From: Buchnera aphidicola (Pterocallis alni)
GTDB lineage: Bacteria; Pseudomonadota; Gammaproteobacteria; Enterobacterales; Enterobacteriaceae
Reading direction: 5' to 3'
NCBI RefSeq assembly: GCF_964059075.1
Contig: NZ_OZ060377.1
Span: 1 to 64,000, forward strand
DNA: 64,000 nt
Of the stretch, positions 15,050-25,621 are shown in pieces. The notes under the pieces are model-generated. The model had not been told where the DNA came from. It saw nothing but the letters and a program-made list of their open reading frames with translations, and made no database searches. Both the position numbers and the translations under genes were made by a program. Numbering within the stretch: the stretch's first letter is position 1; every line of letters starts with the position of its first letter.

Positions 15050-16414
15050 ATGATTAATGATACTATTGTTGCACAAGCTACTCCTTACGGGCGATCAGGA
15101 GTAGGTATACTTAGAATATCGGGTTCTAAAGTTAAAAATATTGCTATGAAAATATTAGGGATTTTACCTAAACCAAGGTATGCTTCCTATTGTTCTTTTT
15201 TAGATAATAAAGGGTGTGTTATTGATATAGGGATAGCCTTATTTTTTCCAAAACCACATTCTTTGACTGGAGAAGATGTATTAGAATTGCAAGGACATGG
15301 TAATCCGATTATTTTAGATTTGCTTATTAAATCTATTTTATCTATTAACCATGTTCGGATTGCTCACCCTGGAGAGTTTTCTGAACGTGCTTTTTTAAAT
15401 GGTAAAATAGATTTAATACAAGCAGAATCTATCATGCAATTAATATCTGCTAACTCTGAAATAGGAGTTAAATCTTCTATTAGATCATTACAGGGTTTAT
15501 TTTCAAAACAGATTAAAAATTTAATTAGTAAAATTATTAATATTAGGTCTATTATAGAATTAATAATTAATTTTCCAGAAGAAGATATTGATTATAATCT
15601 AGATAAAATAGGAAAAGAATTATATAAAATTAAAGATCTTACAGATATTATTGATAACACAGCTAAATTAGGTTGTATATTATATGATGGTATTAAAGTT
15701 GTTTTAGTTGGTCCCTCTAATTCTGGAAAATCAAGTTTATTTAATAAATTATTATTTAATAATTCTGCTATAGTTACTAATATTGAAGGAACAACTCGTG
15801 ATTTATTACATGAAAGTATTTATATTGATGGTATGTTATTTACTTTAACTGATACAGCAGGTTTTCGATCTACTAATGATGTTATTGAGAAAATAGGAAT
15901 TAGAAAAACTTGGGAACAAATTAATATAGCTGATCATATTTTATTAATTATTGATGATAGTCTATTGTTTTCTCATAAACAAAAAATAATTTATAATTAT
16001 ATATCTCAGTTTCCCAAGAAAACGAGAGTGACAATATTATTTAATAAAATAGATATTTCTGGTAATAAATTAGGAATAAAAAAAAACGAATCAGGACATA
16101 CTTGTATTAACATTTCTACAAATACCGGAGTGGGTGTACAATTATTAAAAAAACATCTACAAGAATCGGCTATAGGCAAAGAAAATTATGATGTTGAACC
16201 TGTATTTTTAGCTCGTAATCGTCATATAAATATTTTAAGTTTAATAATAAAAAGATTAAATATTTGTATAAAACAATGGAATGTAAGTAAAAATATTGAA
16301 TTTTTATCAGCAGATTTACAAATTATACAAGATTTATTAAATACAATAGTTGGTGCAGTGACTTCGGATACTATATTAGATAATATTTTTTCTAATTTTT
16401 GTATTGGAAAATAA
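15050..16414 (+). CDS. mnmE: tRNA modification GTPase MnmE (TrmE)
   Basis: GTPase partner of MnmG for wobble-uridine modification. 454 residues, exactly the E. coli length. The N-terminal folate-binding region has RISGSKV; the G domain shows GPSNSGKSS (G1), TTRDL (G2), DTAG (G3) and NKID (G4); the C-terminus ends CIGK, the invariant family tail with the essential cysteine. Intact by all visible motifs. Together with mnmG at the other end of this region, the whole complex is retained. Confidence 0.97.
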   Translation: MINDTIVAQATPYGRSGVGILRISGSKVKNIAMKILGILPKPRYASYCSFLDNKGCVIDIGIALFFPKPHSLTGEDVLELQGHGNPIILDLLIKSILSINHVRIAHPGEFSERAFLNGKIDLIQAESIMQLISANSEIGVKSSIRSLQGLFSKQIKNLISKIINIRSIIELIINFPEEDIDYNLDKIGKELYKIKDLTDIIDNTAKLGCILYDGIKVVLVGPSNSGKSSLFNKLLFNNSAIVTNIEGTTRDLLHESIYIDGMLFTLTDTAGFRSTNDVIEKIGIRKTWEQINIADHILLIIDDSLLFSHKQKIIYNYISQFPKKTRVTILFNKIDISGNKLGIKKNESGHTCINISTNTGVGVQLLKKHLQESAIGKENYDVEPVFLARNRHINILSLIIKRLNICIKQWNVSKNIEFLSADLQIIQDLLNTIVGAVTSDTILDNIFSNFCIGK

Positions 16415-16439
16415 TTTTTTATAGGAAAACAATATATTA

Positions 16440-16512
16440 TGCCCGAAGGCGGAATTGAACCACCGACACGGGGATTTTCAGTCCCCTGCTCTACCGACTG
16501 AGCTATTCGGGC
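16440..16512 (-). tRNA. pheT-like: tRNA-Phe (anticodon GAA)
   Basis: Read on the minus strand, it begins GCCCGAATAGCTCAG and has an anticodon loop CTGAAAA with a 5-bp GGGGA/TCCCC stem, and a TGGTTCAATTCC T-arm. The discriminator is A, and CCA is not encoded (the next bases are TAA). The acceptor pairs GCCCGAA with TTCGGGC. The symbol is by similarity only. Confidence 0.96.
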
Positions 16513-16637
16513 ATAGTTACTAATATTAAAACATATAATCTTATTTTATGTCAAATATTTTATGAAATAAATTGTTTATATGCATTAGTTTTATAAGATT
16601 ATTGAATTAATTAATTATATTATGCTTATTATTTATT

Positions 16638-16664
16638 CTTGAATATTTTTATATATATCCATAT
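16638..16664 (+). promoter_or_regulatory. Sigma-32-type heat-shock promoter of groESL
   Basis: A perfect CTTGAA -35 element (16638-16643), a 13-base spacer, then ATCCAT plus ATA (16657-16665) resembling the sigma-32 -10 consensus CCCCATNTA with the first two C's lost. It lies about 110 bases before the groES start and points toward it. rpoH, encoding sigma-32, is at 22120. No better sigma-70 site is evident in the stretch. Confidence 0.65.
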
Positions 16665-16774
16665 AATTAAAAATGTACTTCAATAGAACGTTTTTTTGCT
16701 TGCAATAAATTAATTTTTATCAAATATTGTTTTTAAAGAAATTCATGTATAATGAATTTGCGAGGTATTATAAT

Positions 16775-17068
16775 ATGAAAATTCGTCCTTTGCATGATAG
16801 AATCATTGTAAAAAAACAAGAGGTAGAAGCAAAATCAGCGGGTGGTATTGTTTTAACTGGTTCGGCAGCTGGTAAATCAACTCGTGGAATAGTTCTTGCT
16901 ATTGGTAATGGTCGCATTTTAGATAATGGAAAAATTCGAGCATTAGATGTAAAAATTGGCGATGTAGTGATTTTTAATGAAGGCTATGGTGCGAAAACAG
17001 AGAAAATTGATAATGAAGAAGTATTAATTTTAACAGAAAGTGATATATTAGCAATTGTTGAAAATTAA
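16775..17068 (+). CDS. groS: Co-chaperonin GroES
   Basis: 97-residue heptameric lid of the chaperonin, beginning [14 protein letters not shown] like E. coli MNIRPLHDRVIVKR. The mobile loop [15 protein letters not shown] and the roof loop with GNGRILDNG are intact. The start at 16775 is chosen over an upstream TTG frame at 16727 on homology; GAGGT lies 10 bases before it. It is the first gene of the groESL operon, with groEL 52 bases downstream. Confidence 0.97.
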   Translation: MKIRPLHDRIIVKKQEVEAKSAGGIVLTGSAAGKSTRGIVLAIGNGRILDNGKIRALDVKIGDVVIFNEGYGAKTEKIDNEEVLILTESDILAIVEN

Positions 17069-17108
17069 TGTATTTTTATTATATGATAACAATATCTTTA
17101 TATTTTAA

Positions 17109-18764
<1,656 letters not shown>

Positions 18765-18781
18765 GGTTATATTAATTTTAT

Positions 18782-18851
18782 CTCGGATGACGAGGTATAT
18801 ATTAATAATTACCCCGAAAAATTTTTCCTTTGGTGTAGGGGTAATTATTAA
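18782..18851. terminator. Paired hairpins between groEL and efp
   Basis: A small stem CTCG-GATGA-CGAG (18782-18794) is followed by a perfect 14-bp inverted repeat: TTAATAATTACCCC at 18802-18815 and its complement at 18838-18851. The 22-base loop contains the self-complementary GAAAAATTTTTC. The two runs of four G/C pairs are striking in DNA this AT-rich. It begins 17 bases after the groEL stop and ends 39 before the efp start. Likely a groESL terminator or mRNA-stabilising end; a leader role for efp is possible. Confidence 0.65.
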
Positions 18852-18889
18852 AATATATTTATTATTAATGAAATGTGAATAAAATTTTT

Positions 18890-19468
18890 ATGAATATGTA
18901 TTATAGTAATGATTTTAAAGTAGGATTGAAAATCCTATTTGAAAAAAAACCATTTTGTATAGAGTCAGTAGAATTTGTTAAACCAGGGAAAGGAAGAGCT
19001 TTCTCTAGAGTCAAATTGAGAAATTTATTGAATAATCAATTAATAGAAAAAACATTTCGTACTACAGATTATTTATTGAGTGCTGATGTTATAGATGTAA
19101 AATTAACGTATATTTATCATGATAGTCAATATTGGTATTTTATGGATCCGGTGTATTTTAATCAATTTGTATTAAATAAGTTTATTATGGGGGAGAAATA
19201 CAAATGGATTATAGAAGGAAAGAATTACTTAATTACTTTATGGAATAATCTTCCAATATCAATTATATTAGATAATTTTGTTGTTTTTAAAGTTATTAGT
19301 ATTCTTTCAGAAAAAGAGTTAAGTAATAATTTATTTATTGATAATAAATATAATTTTTGTAAATTACATACTGGAACAATATTAAAAGTACCAGTATTTA
19401 TTAAAATTGGAGATATGATTAAAGTAGACACTAGAACAGGGGAGTATGATTCTCGATTTAAAAAATAG
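18890..19468 (+). CDS. efp: Translation elongation factor P
   Basis: Relieves ribosome stalling at proline runs. The modifiable lysine sits in the domain I loop FVKPGKGRAFSRV. The C-terminal motif IKVDTRTGEYDSRFKK matches E. coli IKVDTRSGEYVSRVK. The ATG at 18890 is preferred (MNMYYSNDFK aligns with MATYYSNDFR); a GTG at 18875 is in frame but adds five residues. 192 residues. The middle is strongly diverged. Its stop lies one base from the convergent dnaC stop. Confidence 0.95.
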   Translation: MNMYYSNDFKVGLKILFEKKPFCIESVEFVKPGKGRAFSRVKLRNLLNNQLIEKTFRTTDYLLSADVIDVKLTYIYHDSQYWYFMDPVYFNQFVLNKFIMGEKYKWIIEGKNYLITLWNNLPISIILDNFVVFKVISILSEKELSNNLFIDNKYNFCKLHTGTILKVPVFIKIGDMIKVDTRTGEYDSRFKK

Positions 19469-19469
19469 A

Positions 19470-20192
19470 TTATGATGAATAATATTTTCTATAACTCTTC
19501 CAATTGAAATGTAACCATAGTGTATTTTTTAAATTAATTCTATCCATAATTCTCCTTCCTAACAATTGATAAATTGATTGAGTATTTAAATTAGATAGTA
19601 TACCAGTTGATTTATTAGAAGAGTATCTTTTATCTATAATTTGATGTAGTATCATTTTTTCATATTGTGATTTAGTTTGTATTCCAATTTCATCTAATAT
19701 TAGTAAATCAATATTACTAAGGTAATGGATAAATTTTTTTTCTGTTATTTTATTATTTGTATTTTTAAATGTAGATTTTATTTTTAACATTAATTCTGAT
19801 ATTGTGATAATACATACTTTTTTTTTTTGTGATATTAAATATTTTGCTATAGCTGTTGCAAGATGATTTTTACCTGTTCCGGGTAGACCTAAAAATACAA
19901 AGTTGGATTGATTTTTATTAAAATTTTTTGCATATTGTATAGATTTATTTAATACATATTTTTGTTCTTTATATTTTAAGTTATAATTACGAAATGAACA
20001 ATTTATATGTAATGTTTGAATGCCAGAGTTTTTGATAAGATTGTTTTTTTTTATTGTATTGTTTTTTTGAATAATATTTTTAGATGATAACTGCCCTTGT
20101 TGTTGATTCCATTTTAGTAACTCTGTATCTTTAGTAAATTTGGGTTTTATATGATGTGGGATAATTTTTTTTAATCTTTTTAATATATACAT
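19470..20192 (-). CDS. dnaC: DnaB helicase loader DnaC
   Basis: AAA+ ATPase that loads the replicative helicase DnaB. 240 residues (E. coli 245). Walker A GLPGTGKNH at about 102-110, Walker B LLILDEIG, and the arginine-bearing GRRIMDRI (sensor/arginine finger region) are intact. The N-terminal DnaB-binding part retains RLKKIIPHHIKPKF. Keeping the loader while dnaA is not at its normal locus is notable. It forms a minus-strand pair with rsmD, 58 bases apart. Confidence 0.95.
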   Translation of the reverse strand: MYILKRLKKIIPHHIKPKFTKDTELLKWNQQQGQLSSKNIIQKNNTIKKNNLIKNSGIQTLHINCSFRNYNLKYKEQKYVLNKSIQYAKNFNKNQSNFVFLGLPGTGKNHLATAIAKYLISQKKKVCIITISELMLKIKSTFKNTNNKITEKKFIHYLSNIDLLILDEIGIQTKSQYEKMILHQIIDKRYSSNKSTGILSNLNTQSIYQLLGRRIMDRINLKNTLWLHFNWKSYRKYYSS

Positions 20193-20250
20193 ATTATTTA
20201 TATTTTATGAAGACGAAATATGAATTATATTATATTATTTTTTAATAATG

Positions 20251-20829
20251 TTATTTATTGATCAAATATATGGAAAAATTAATATTTTTTGTGTTTTTAT
20301 TTTTATATAGAGTCCAATTTGGTGGATATTGAATATTATTTTTTTTATATGTCTCAATATATATATATCCATTTTTTTTAAGTAAATTGTTTTTATTAAT
20401 TAAATAAATGGTTTTTTGTAGAATATTTGCATGATAAGGTGGATCTATAAAAATAATATCATATTGATATTGATTTTTTTTTAACCACATTAATGTATTC
20501 GTATGAATAATATGTATATTTTTTATATTTAATCTAGTAATATTTTTTTTTAGATGTCGTATAATGTAATAGTTTTTTTCTAATGAAACAACATATTTTG
20601 CATACCTTGATATTGCTTCAATACTAATTGATCCACTTCCAGCAAAACAATCTAAGCATTTGGCATTATGTACTTTATTTGATACCCAATTAAATAATGT
20701 TTCTCGAATTCGATGTAGTGTTGGTTTTAATTTGTTACTTTGAACAATATTAATTATTTGACCTTTTAAATATCCAGATATTATTTTAGTACTATTTTTT
20801 TTTTTGCTTTTTATATTATTAATTTTCAT
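20251..20829 (-). CDS. rsmD: 16S rRNA (guanine-966-N2)-methyltransferase RsmD
   Basis: SAM-dependent methyltransferase for G966 of 16S rRNA. Visible motifs: LDCFAGSGSISIEAISR (SAM site) and the catalytic IFIDPPYH (DPPY class). The family N-terminus IISGYLKGQII and RIRETLFNWV are present. The start at 20829 gives 192 residues and matches the family N-terminus; an upstream ATG at 20910 adds 27 residues and would overlap ftsY head to head. Start choice is uncertain. Confidence 0.92.
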   Translation of the reverse strand: MKINNIKSKKKNSTKIISGYLKGQIINIVQSNKLKPTLHRIRETLFNWVSNKVHNAKCLDCFAGSGSISIEAISRYAKYVVSLEKNYYIIRHLKKNITRLNIKNIHIIHTNTLMWLKKNQYQYDIIFIDPPYHANILQKTIYLINKNNLLKKNGYIYIETYKKNNIQYPPNWTLYKNKNTKNINFSIYLINK

Positions 20830-20895
20830 TAATTCATTATTATCTTTTATGATTGTAGTACATATTGTGTTTTTAAAATTTTTAGGAATTGTATT

Positions 20896-21984
20896 TTGTG
20901 TACAAAACATAGTATAGTATATTTTTTAAATCAAAAAAGTAATGATACTTTATATTTTCCTATTAATTCATTAAATGATATCAAGAAATACGATAATAAT
21001 TTTATCATACCAGGTAATTCGGAAATTAAATTCGTAAAAAACATTTTTGTAAATAATTACTTTAGCTCTATAAGTTTAATAAAAAATTTTCAAACAAAAT
21101 TGTTACAAAAGAAAAAAAATTTTTTTGGTAAAATAAAAAATTTTTTTTTAAAAAATAAAATTGATGATATTTTTTTTCAAAAATTAGAAAAAAATTTATT
21201 AATGTATGATTTTGGTTTAGAAACAACTAATAAAATTGTTAATCATCTAATATGGAAATATAAAAATAATTTTTTTAAAAATGAAAGTGATGTGTATTGT
21301 GAATTAAAAAAATTTTTATTATCAATATTAAATATACCATCCTCAAAGATATCAAATATAACAACCGATTATCCTTATATTATTTTTGTTACAGGAGTGA
21401 ATGGAGTTGGTAAAACAACTACTATTGCTAAATTAGCATATTTATATAAAAATATGGGGAAATCAGTAGTGTTATGTGCTAGTGATACTTTTAGAGCTGC
21501 TGCAATTGAGCAATTGAAGATATTAGGGGAACAAATTTCAGTACCAGTAGTGACTGGTGTTTATGGAACTGATCCATCAGCTGTTATTTTTGATGCTATA
21601 CAATATGTACAGTCTAGAAATTATGATATTTTATTAATTGATACTGCTGGTCGTTTACATAATCAATTACACTTGATGGAAGAATTAAAGAAAAATTTAA
21701 GTGTAATTAAGAAACAAGTATTATATGCCCCTCATGAAATACTATTAGTGTTAGATTCTTGTAATGGTCAAAATTCTTTTGTACAAACAAAATTATTTTA
21801 TAAATATTTAGGGGAAATTCATGGTTTAGTATTAACTAAATTAGATAGTACTGCAAAAGGAGGAGTAATTTTTTCTATATCAGATAAATTATCTATTCCA
21901 ATAAAATATATAGGTGTAGGAGAAAATTTAATCGATTTATATTTATTTGATCCTCAAAAGTTTATACTAGATATTTTTCCTTAA
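20896..21984 (+). CDS. ftsY: Signal recognition particle receptor FtsY
   Basis: GTPase receptor for SRP at the inner membrane. The NG domain is intact: GVNGVGKTTTIAKLA (G1), DTFRAAAIEQL (G2), DTAGR (G3) and TKLDSTAKGG (G4). 362 residues against 497 in E. coli because the acidic N-terminal A domain is mostly gone. The start is uncertain: the open frame begins at a TTG (20896) with no clear binding site, and the first conserved residues appear only around residue 90. Confidence 0.94.
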   Translation: MCTKHSIVYFLNQKSNDTLYFPINSLNDIKKYDNNFIIPGNSEIKFVKNIFVNNYFSSISLIKNFQTKLLQKKKNFFGKIKNFFLKNKIDDIFFQKLEKNLLMYDFGLETTNKIVNHLIWKYKNNFFKNESDVYCELKKFLLSILNIPSSKISNITTDYPYIIFVTGVNGVGKTTTIAKLAYLYKNMGKSVVLCASDTFRAAAIEQLKILGEQISVPVVTGVYGTDPSAVIFDAIQYVQSRNYDILLIDTAGRLHNQLHLMEELKKNLSVIKKQVLYAPHEILLVLDSCNGQNSFVQTKLFYKYLGEIHGLVLTKLDSTAKGGVIFSISDKLSIPIKYIGVGENLIDLYLFDPQKFILDIFP

Positions 21985-22119
21985 ATACTTAGTATTATTT
22001 TATTTTTTAATTTTTTTTTATTGTATAATATTTTTTTTACATAAATGGTATTATGATATATTCTATTTGGTTAAGTATAGATGAGCACTTGAAAAAGTAT
22101 TAATTTTATAAGGAAAGAA

Positions 22120-22965
22120 ATGTTTTATAATATACAATGTTTAAAAAAAATTTTTTTAAAAGATGTATCATCTTATATACGTAGTGTTAATGCATTTAGT
22201 ATATTATCTGATGTAGAAGAAAAAATATTAGCTAAAAGAGTATATTATCACTCTGATGTTTTTGCTGCTCGCCATCTTGTTATATCACATTTACGATTTG
22301 TTGTACATATTACTCGTACTTATTCTGGTTATGGTTTACCTCGGTCAGATTTAATACAGGAAGGAAATATTGGATTAATGAAATCTATTTTTCGTTTTAA
22401 TCCAAATATTAATGTTCGTTTTATATCATTTGCTGTATATTGGATTAAATCAGAAATTCATGAGTATATATTAAAAAATTGGAGAATGATTAAAATTGCT
22501 ACTACCAAATCACATAGAAAATTATTTTTTAATTTAAAAAAAAAAAAAACACACATAGGATGGTTTAATGAACATGAAGTAAAATTAGTAGCGAAATCAT
22601 TAGGTGTAACTAATTATGATGTCAAGAATATGGAATCAAGAATGTTATCGCAAGATATTAGTTTATTTTCGATTTCTAATGTAGAAAAAGATGGTATACA
22701 AGAAAGGAATGTTAAGGATTATAAATCAGATTTTTCGATGTATTTTGAATTATATAATTGGGATAAATATAGTTTAGATAAATTAAATAATGCAATATTA
22801 GATTTAGATCCTAGAAGTCGTTACATTGTACGATGTAGATGGTTATATTGTAAAAAAAAAATTAAATTAGAAATCCTTGCAAAAAATTATGGTCTTTCTT
22901 CTGAGAGAGTTAGGCAAATTGAACAAAGAGCAATAAAAAAATTAAAATTGCAATATAAATTGTGA
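22120..22965 (+). CDS. rpoH: RNA polymerase heat-shock sigma factor sigma-32
   Basis: 281 residues (E. coli 284). Region 2 shows HLRFVVHITRTYSGYGLP and [13 protein letters not shown]; the RpoH box KLFFNLKKKKTHIGWF is specific to sigma-32; region 4.2 ends in LSSERVRQIEQRAIKKLK. A 14-base A run (22536-22549) lies in the RpoH box codons. AAGGAAAG precedes the ATG. It is one of only two sigma factors in the window, and the groESL promoter here fits its recognition pattern. Confidence 0.97.
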   Translation: MFYNIQCLKKIFLKDVSSYIRSVNAFSILSDVEEKILAKRVYYHSDVFAARHLVISHLRFVVHITRTYSGYGLPRSDLIQEGNIGLMKSIFRFNPNINVRFISFAVYWIKSEIHEYILKNWRMIKIATTKSHRKLFFNLKKKKTHIGWFNEHEVKLVAKSLGVTNYDVKNMESRMLSQDISLFSISNVEKDGIQERNVKDYKSDFSMYFELYNWDKYSLDKLNNAILDLDPRSRYIVRCRWLYCKKKIKLEILAKNYGLSSERVRQIEQRAIKKLKLQYKL

Positions 22966-23287
22966 ATGTGTTAGAAAAAAGTTAATCGTTATTTTATTTA
23001 TACATCGAGATAGTTATTTTTTTATTTTTATCAATGCTATTGTATATATTATGTAATTTATATAATTATATTTTTTAAATATTTCAATATTTAATTATAT
23101 CATATTATATTAATTAAATGTTATATTATATAATAGAATGATATTTTTTATTTTGGAATATATTATATAAATTATTAATGTTTAATAATAGTATAAATAT
23201 TTTTATGATTTTTATATAATTAATAAAAAACATTATATAATTTGATCATGTAGATCATAATATTTATTGAATATTTAGGATGTATTT
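22966..23287. other. AT-rich spacer between rpoH and metE
   Basis: About 320 bases without a gene. The only structure I see is a small inverted repeat TGATC-N5-GATCA (23243-23257), just before metE, which could be chance or an operator relic. Probably eroded gene space plus the metE promoter. Confidence 0.4.
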
Positions 23288-25558
23288 ATGACTATTTTTA
23301 ATCACACGTTAGGATTTCCTAGAATTGGTGCACATCGAGAATTAAAATATGCTCAGGAAAGTTATTGGTCTGGTATGATTTCACAAGAGCAAATATTAAA
23401 AATAGGATCAAAATTACGTTTTAAACACTGGAAACAACAACACGATTTAGGAATTAATTTTATTCCTGTTGGTGATTTTGCTTGGTATGATCATGTTTTA
23501 TCAACTAGTATGTTAATAGGAAATATCCCAACAAGACATCGTACTGCAAATGGTTCTATAGATTTAGACACTTTATTTTATATAGCAAGAGGAATTGCTC
23601 CGAAAAAAAAACCTGTTTTAGCATCTGAAATGACTAAATGGTTTAATACAAATTATCATTATATTGTACCGGAATTTATTGAAAAACAAAATTTTAATTT
23701 ATCTTGGTTTCAACTGTTTGATGAGATTGATGAAGCGTTAAGTTTAGGTTATAATGTTAAACCTGTGTTATTAGGTCCGTTAACTTATTTATGGTTAGGA
23801 AAAGTTAAAGGTAAAAATTTTAATAAATTAGATTTGTTAAGTAAATTAATTATTGTATATAAAAAGATATTATTAAAAATTAAGAATAAGGGTATTAAAT
23901 GGATTCAAATTGATGAGCCTATTCTATCTCTTGAATTACCTACTCCATGGTTACATGCATTTCAAGTAACTTATAAAGTTTTATCTAATTATAGTAAAGT
24001 ATTATTAACTACTTTTTTTGATAGCATTAATCATAATTTAAAGACTATTGTTAAATTACCAGTACATGGTATACATATTGATACAGTAGATGGTAAATAT
24101 AATTTATTTGATTTAAATAATGCTATACCAGAAGATTGGGTATTATCTTTAGGTGTTATTAATGGCCGTAATATTTGGAAAGCAGATTTAAATCATTTGT
24201 TTAATATGATTTATCCTATTACTAAATTAAGAAAAAATGTTTGGATTGGTTCTTCTTGTTCTTTATTACATTGTCCGGTTGATTTAGATCTTGAAACAGA
24301 TATAACTGTAGAAGTGAAAAATTGGTTTTCTTTTGCTTTACAAAAATGTTATGAATTAAATTTATTAACTACTGCTTTAAATAGTAATAAACCGAATATT
24401 TTAAATTCTTGGAGTAATTTATTATATACTCATAATTATTCTAATGCAGTACATAATGAGAGTGTTAAAAATTCATTAGACAAGATTACTCATACTGATA
24501 CTATTAGAAATTCTGAATACATGCATCGTGCTAAATTACAGAAGAATAAATTTAATTTTCCTATTTTACCAACTACTACAATAGGTTCTTTCCCCCAAAC
24601 TAGTGATATTAGAAAGTTACGTATTGATTATAAAAGTGGTAAAATTACTTCTTGTGACTATAAGAATTATATTAAAGAACATATCAAAAAAGTCATATCT
24701 GAACAAGAGTTACTAGATATTGATGTTTTAGTACATGGGGAATGCGAACGAAATGATATGGTTGAATATTTTGGAGAAAATTTAAATGGATTTGTATTTA
24801 CACGTAGTGGATGGGTACAGAGTTATGGTTCTAGATGCGTTAAGCCACCTATTATTATTGGCGATGTGTATAGATCGAATCCAATTACTATAGAATGGTT
24901 AAAATATGCACAGTCTTTAACTAATAAGCCAGTTAAGGCTATGTTAACTGGCCCAGTGACTATTTTATTATGGTCTTTTTTGAGAGAAGATTTATCAAAA
25001 AAAAATATCTCTCAACAAATTGCTTTAGCTTTACGGGAAGAAGTATTACATTTAGAGAAAGAAGGGATTCATATTATCCAAATTGACGAACCAGCTCTAA
25101 GAGAAGGGTTACCATTAAGAAAATCAGACTGGGATGAATATTTATTATGGTCTACTGAATCTTTTAGATTATCTTCTTCTGGAGTAAATGATACTACTCA
25201 AATTCATACACATATGTGTTATTGTGAATTTCAAGATATTATGCATGCTATTGTAAAATTAGATGCTGATGTAATTACTATTGAAACCGCTAGATCGGAT
25301 ATGGAGTTATTAGAATTTTTTAAAAAATTTAAGTATCCAAATGAAATTGGTCCAGGAGTATACGATATACATTCTCCTAACATTCCAAGTGTTGAGGAAA
25401 TTGAAAAATTATTAGAAGTGGCTATTCAGTATATTCCGATACAGCGTTTATGGGTGAACCCTGATTGTGGATTAAAAACACGTAGTTGGGAAGAAACTAA
25501 ATTATCTTTACATAATATGATGATTGCAACAAAAAATATTAGAAAAAAATATAGTTAA
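23288..25558 (+). CDS. metE: Cobalamin-independent methionine synthase
   Basis: Transfers the methyl group of 5-methyltetrahydrofolate to homocysteine as the last step of methionine synthesis; the methyl donor comes from MetF (40156). 756 residues (E. coli 753). The zinc ligands are visible in HTHMCYCEF and NPDCGLKTR, with [15 protein letters not shown] and the proton donor region between. The N-terminal half starts [17 protein letters not shown]. It stands alone and ends at a shared hairpin with purH. Confidence 0.98.
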   Translation: MTIFNHTLGFPRIGAHRELKYAQESYWSGMISQEQILKIGSKLRFKHWKQQHDLGINFIPVGDFAWYDHVLSTSMLIGNIPTRHRTANGSIDLDTLFYIARGIAPKKKPVLASEMTKWFNTNYHYIVPEFIEKQNFNLSWFQLFDEIDEALSLGYNVKPVLLGPLTYLWLGKVKGKNFNKLDLLSKLIIVYKKILLKIKNKGIKWIQIDEPILSLELPTPWLHAFQVTYKVLSNYSKVLLTTFFDSINHNLKTIVKLPVHGIHIDTVDGKYNLFDLNNAIPEDWVLSLGVINGRNIWKADLNHLFNMIYPITKLRKNVWIGSSCSLLHCPVDLDLETDITVEVKNWFSFALQKCYELNLLTTALNSNKPNILNSWSNLLYTHNYSNAVHNESVKNSLDKITHTDTIRNSEYMHRAKLQKNKFNFPILPTTTIGSFPQTSDIRKLRIDYKSGKITSCDYKNYIKEHIKKVISEQELLDIDVLVHGECERNDMVEYFGENLNGFVFTRSGWVQSYGSRCVKPPIIIGDVYRSNPITIEWLKYAQSLTNKPVKAMLTGPVTILLWSFLREDLSKKNISQQIALALREEVLHLEKEGIHIIQIDEPALREGLPLRKSDWDEYLLWSTESFRLSSSGVNDTTQIHTHMCYCEFQDIMHAIVKLDADVITIETARSDMELLEFFKKFKYPNEIGPGVYDIHSPNIPSVEEIEKLLEVAIQYIPIQRLWVNPDCGLKTRSWEETKLSLHNMMIATKNIRKKYS

Positions 25559-25568
25559 TAATATTTTT

Positions 25569-25597
25569 AACAAAAGGGATGTTATTTCCCTTTTGTT
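25569..25597. terminator. Bidirectional hairpin between metE and purH
   Basis: Perfect 11-bp inverted repeat: AACAAAAGGGA (25569-25579) and TCCCTTTTGTT (25587-25597) with a 7-base loop. It starts 11 bases after the metE stop and ends 24 bases from the purH stop, so it can serve both convergent genes. The arms carry A and T tracts on both sides, as expected for a two-way intrinsic terminator. Confidence 0.85.
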
Positions 25598-25621
25598 GTA
25601 TATTAAGTAATTTTTATATAT

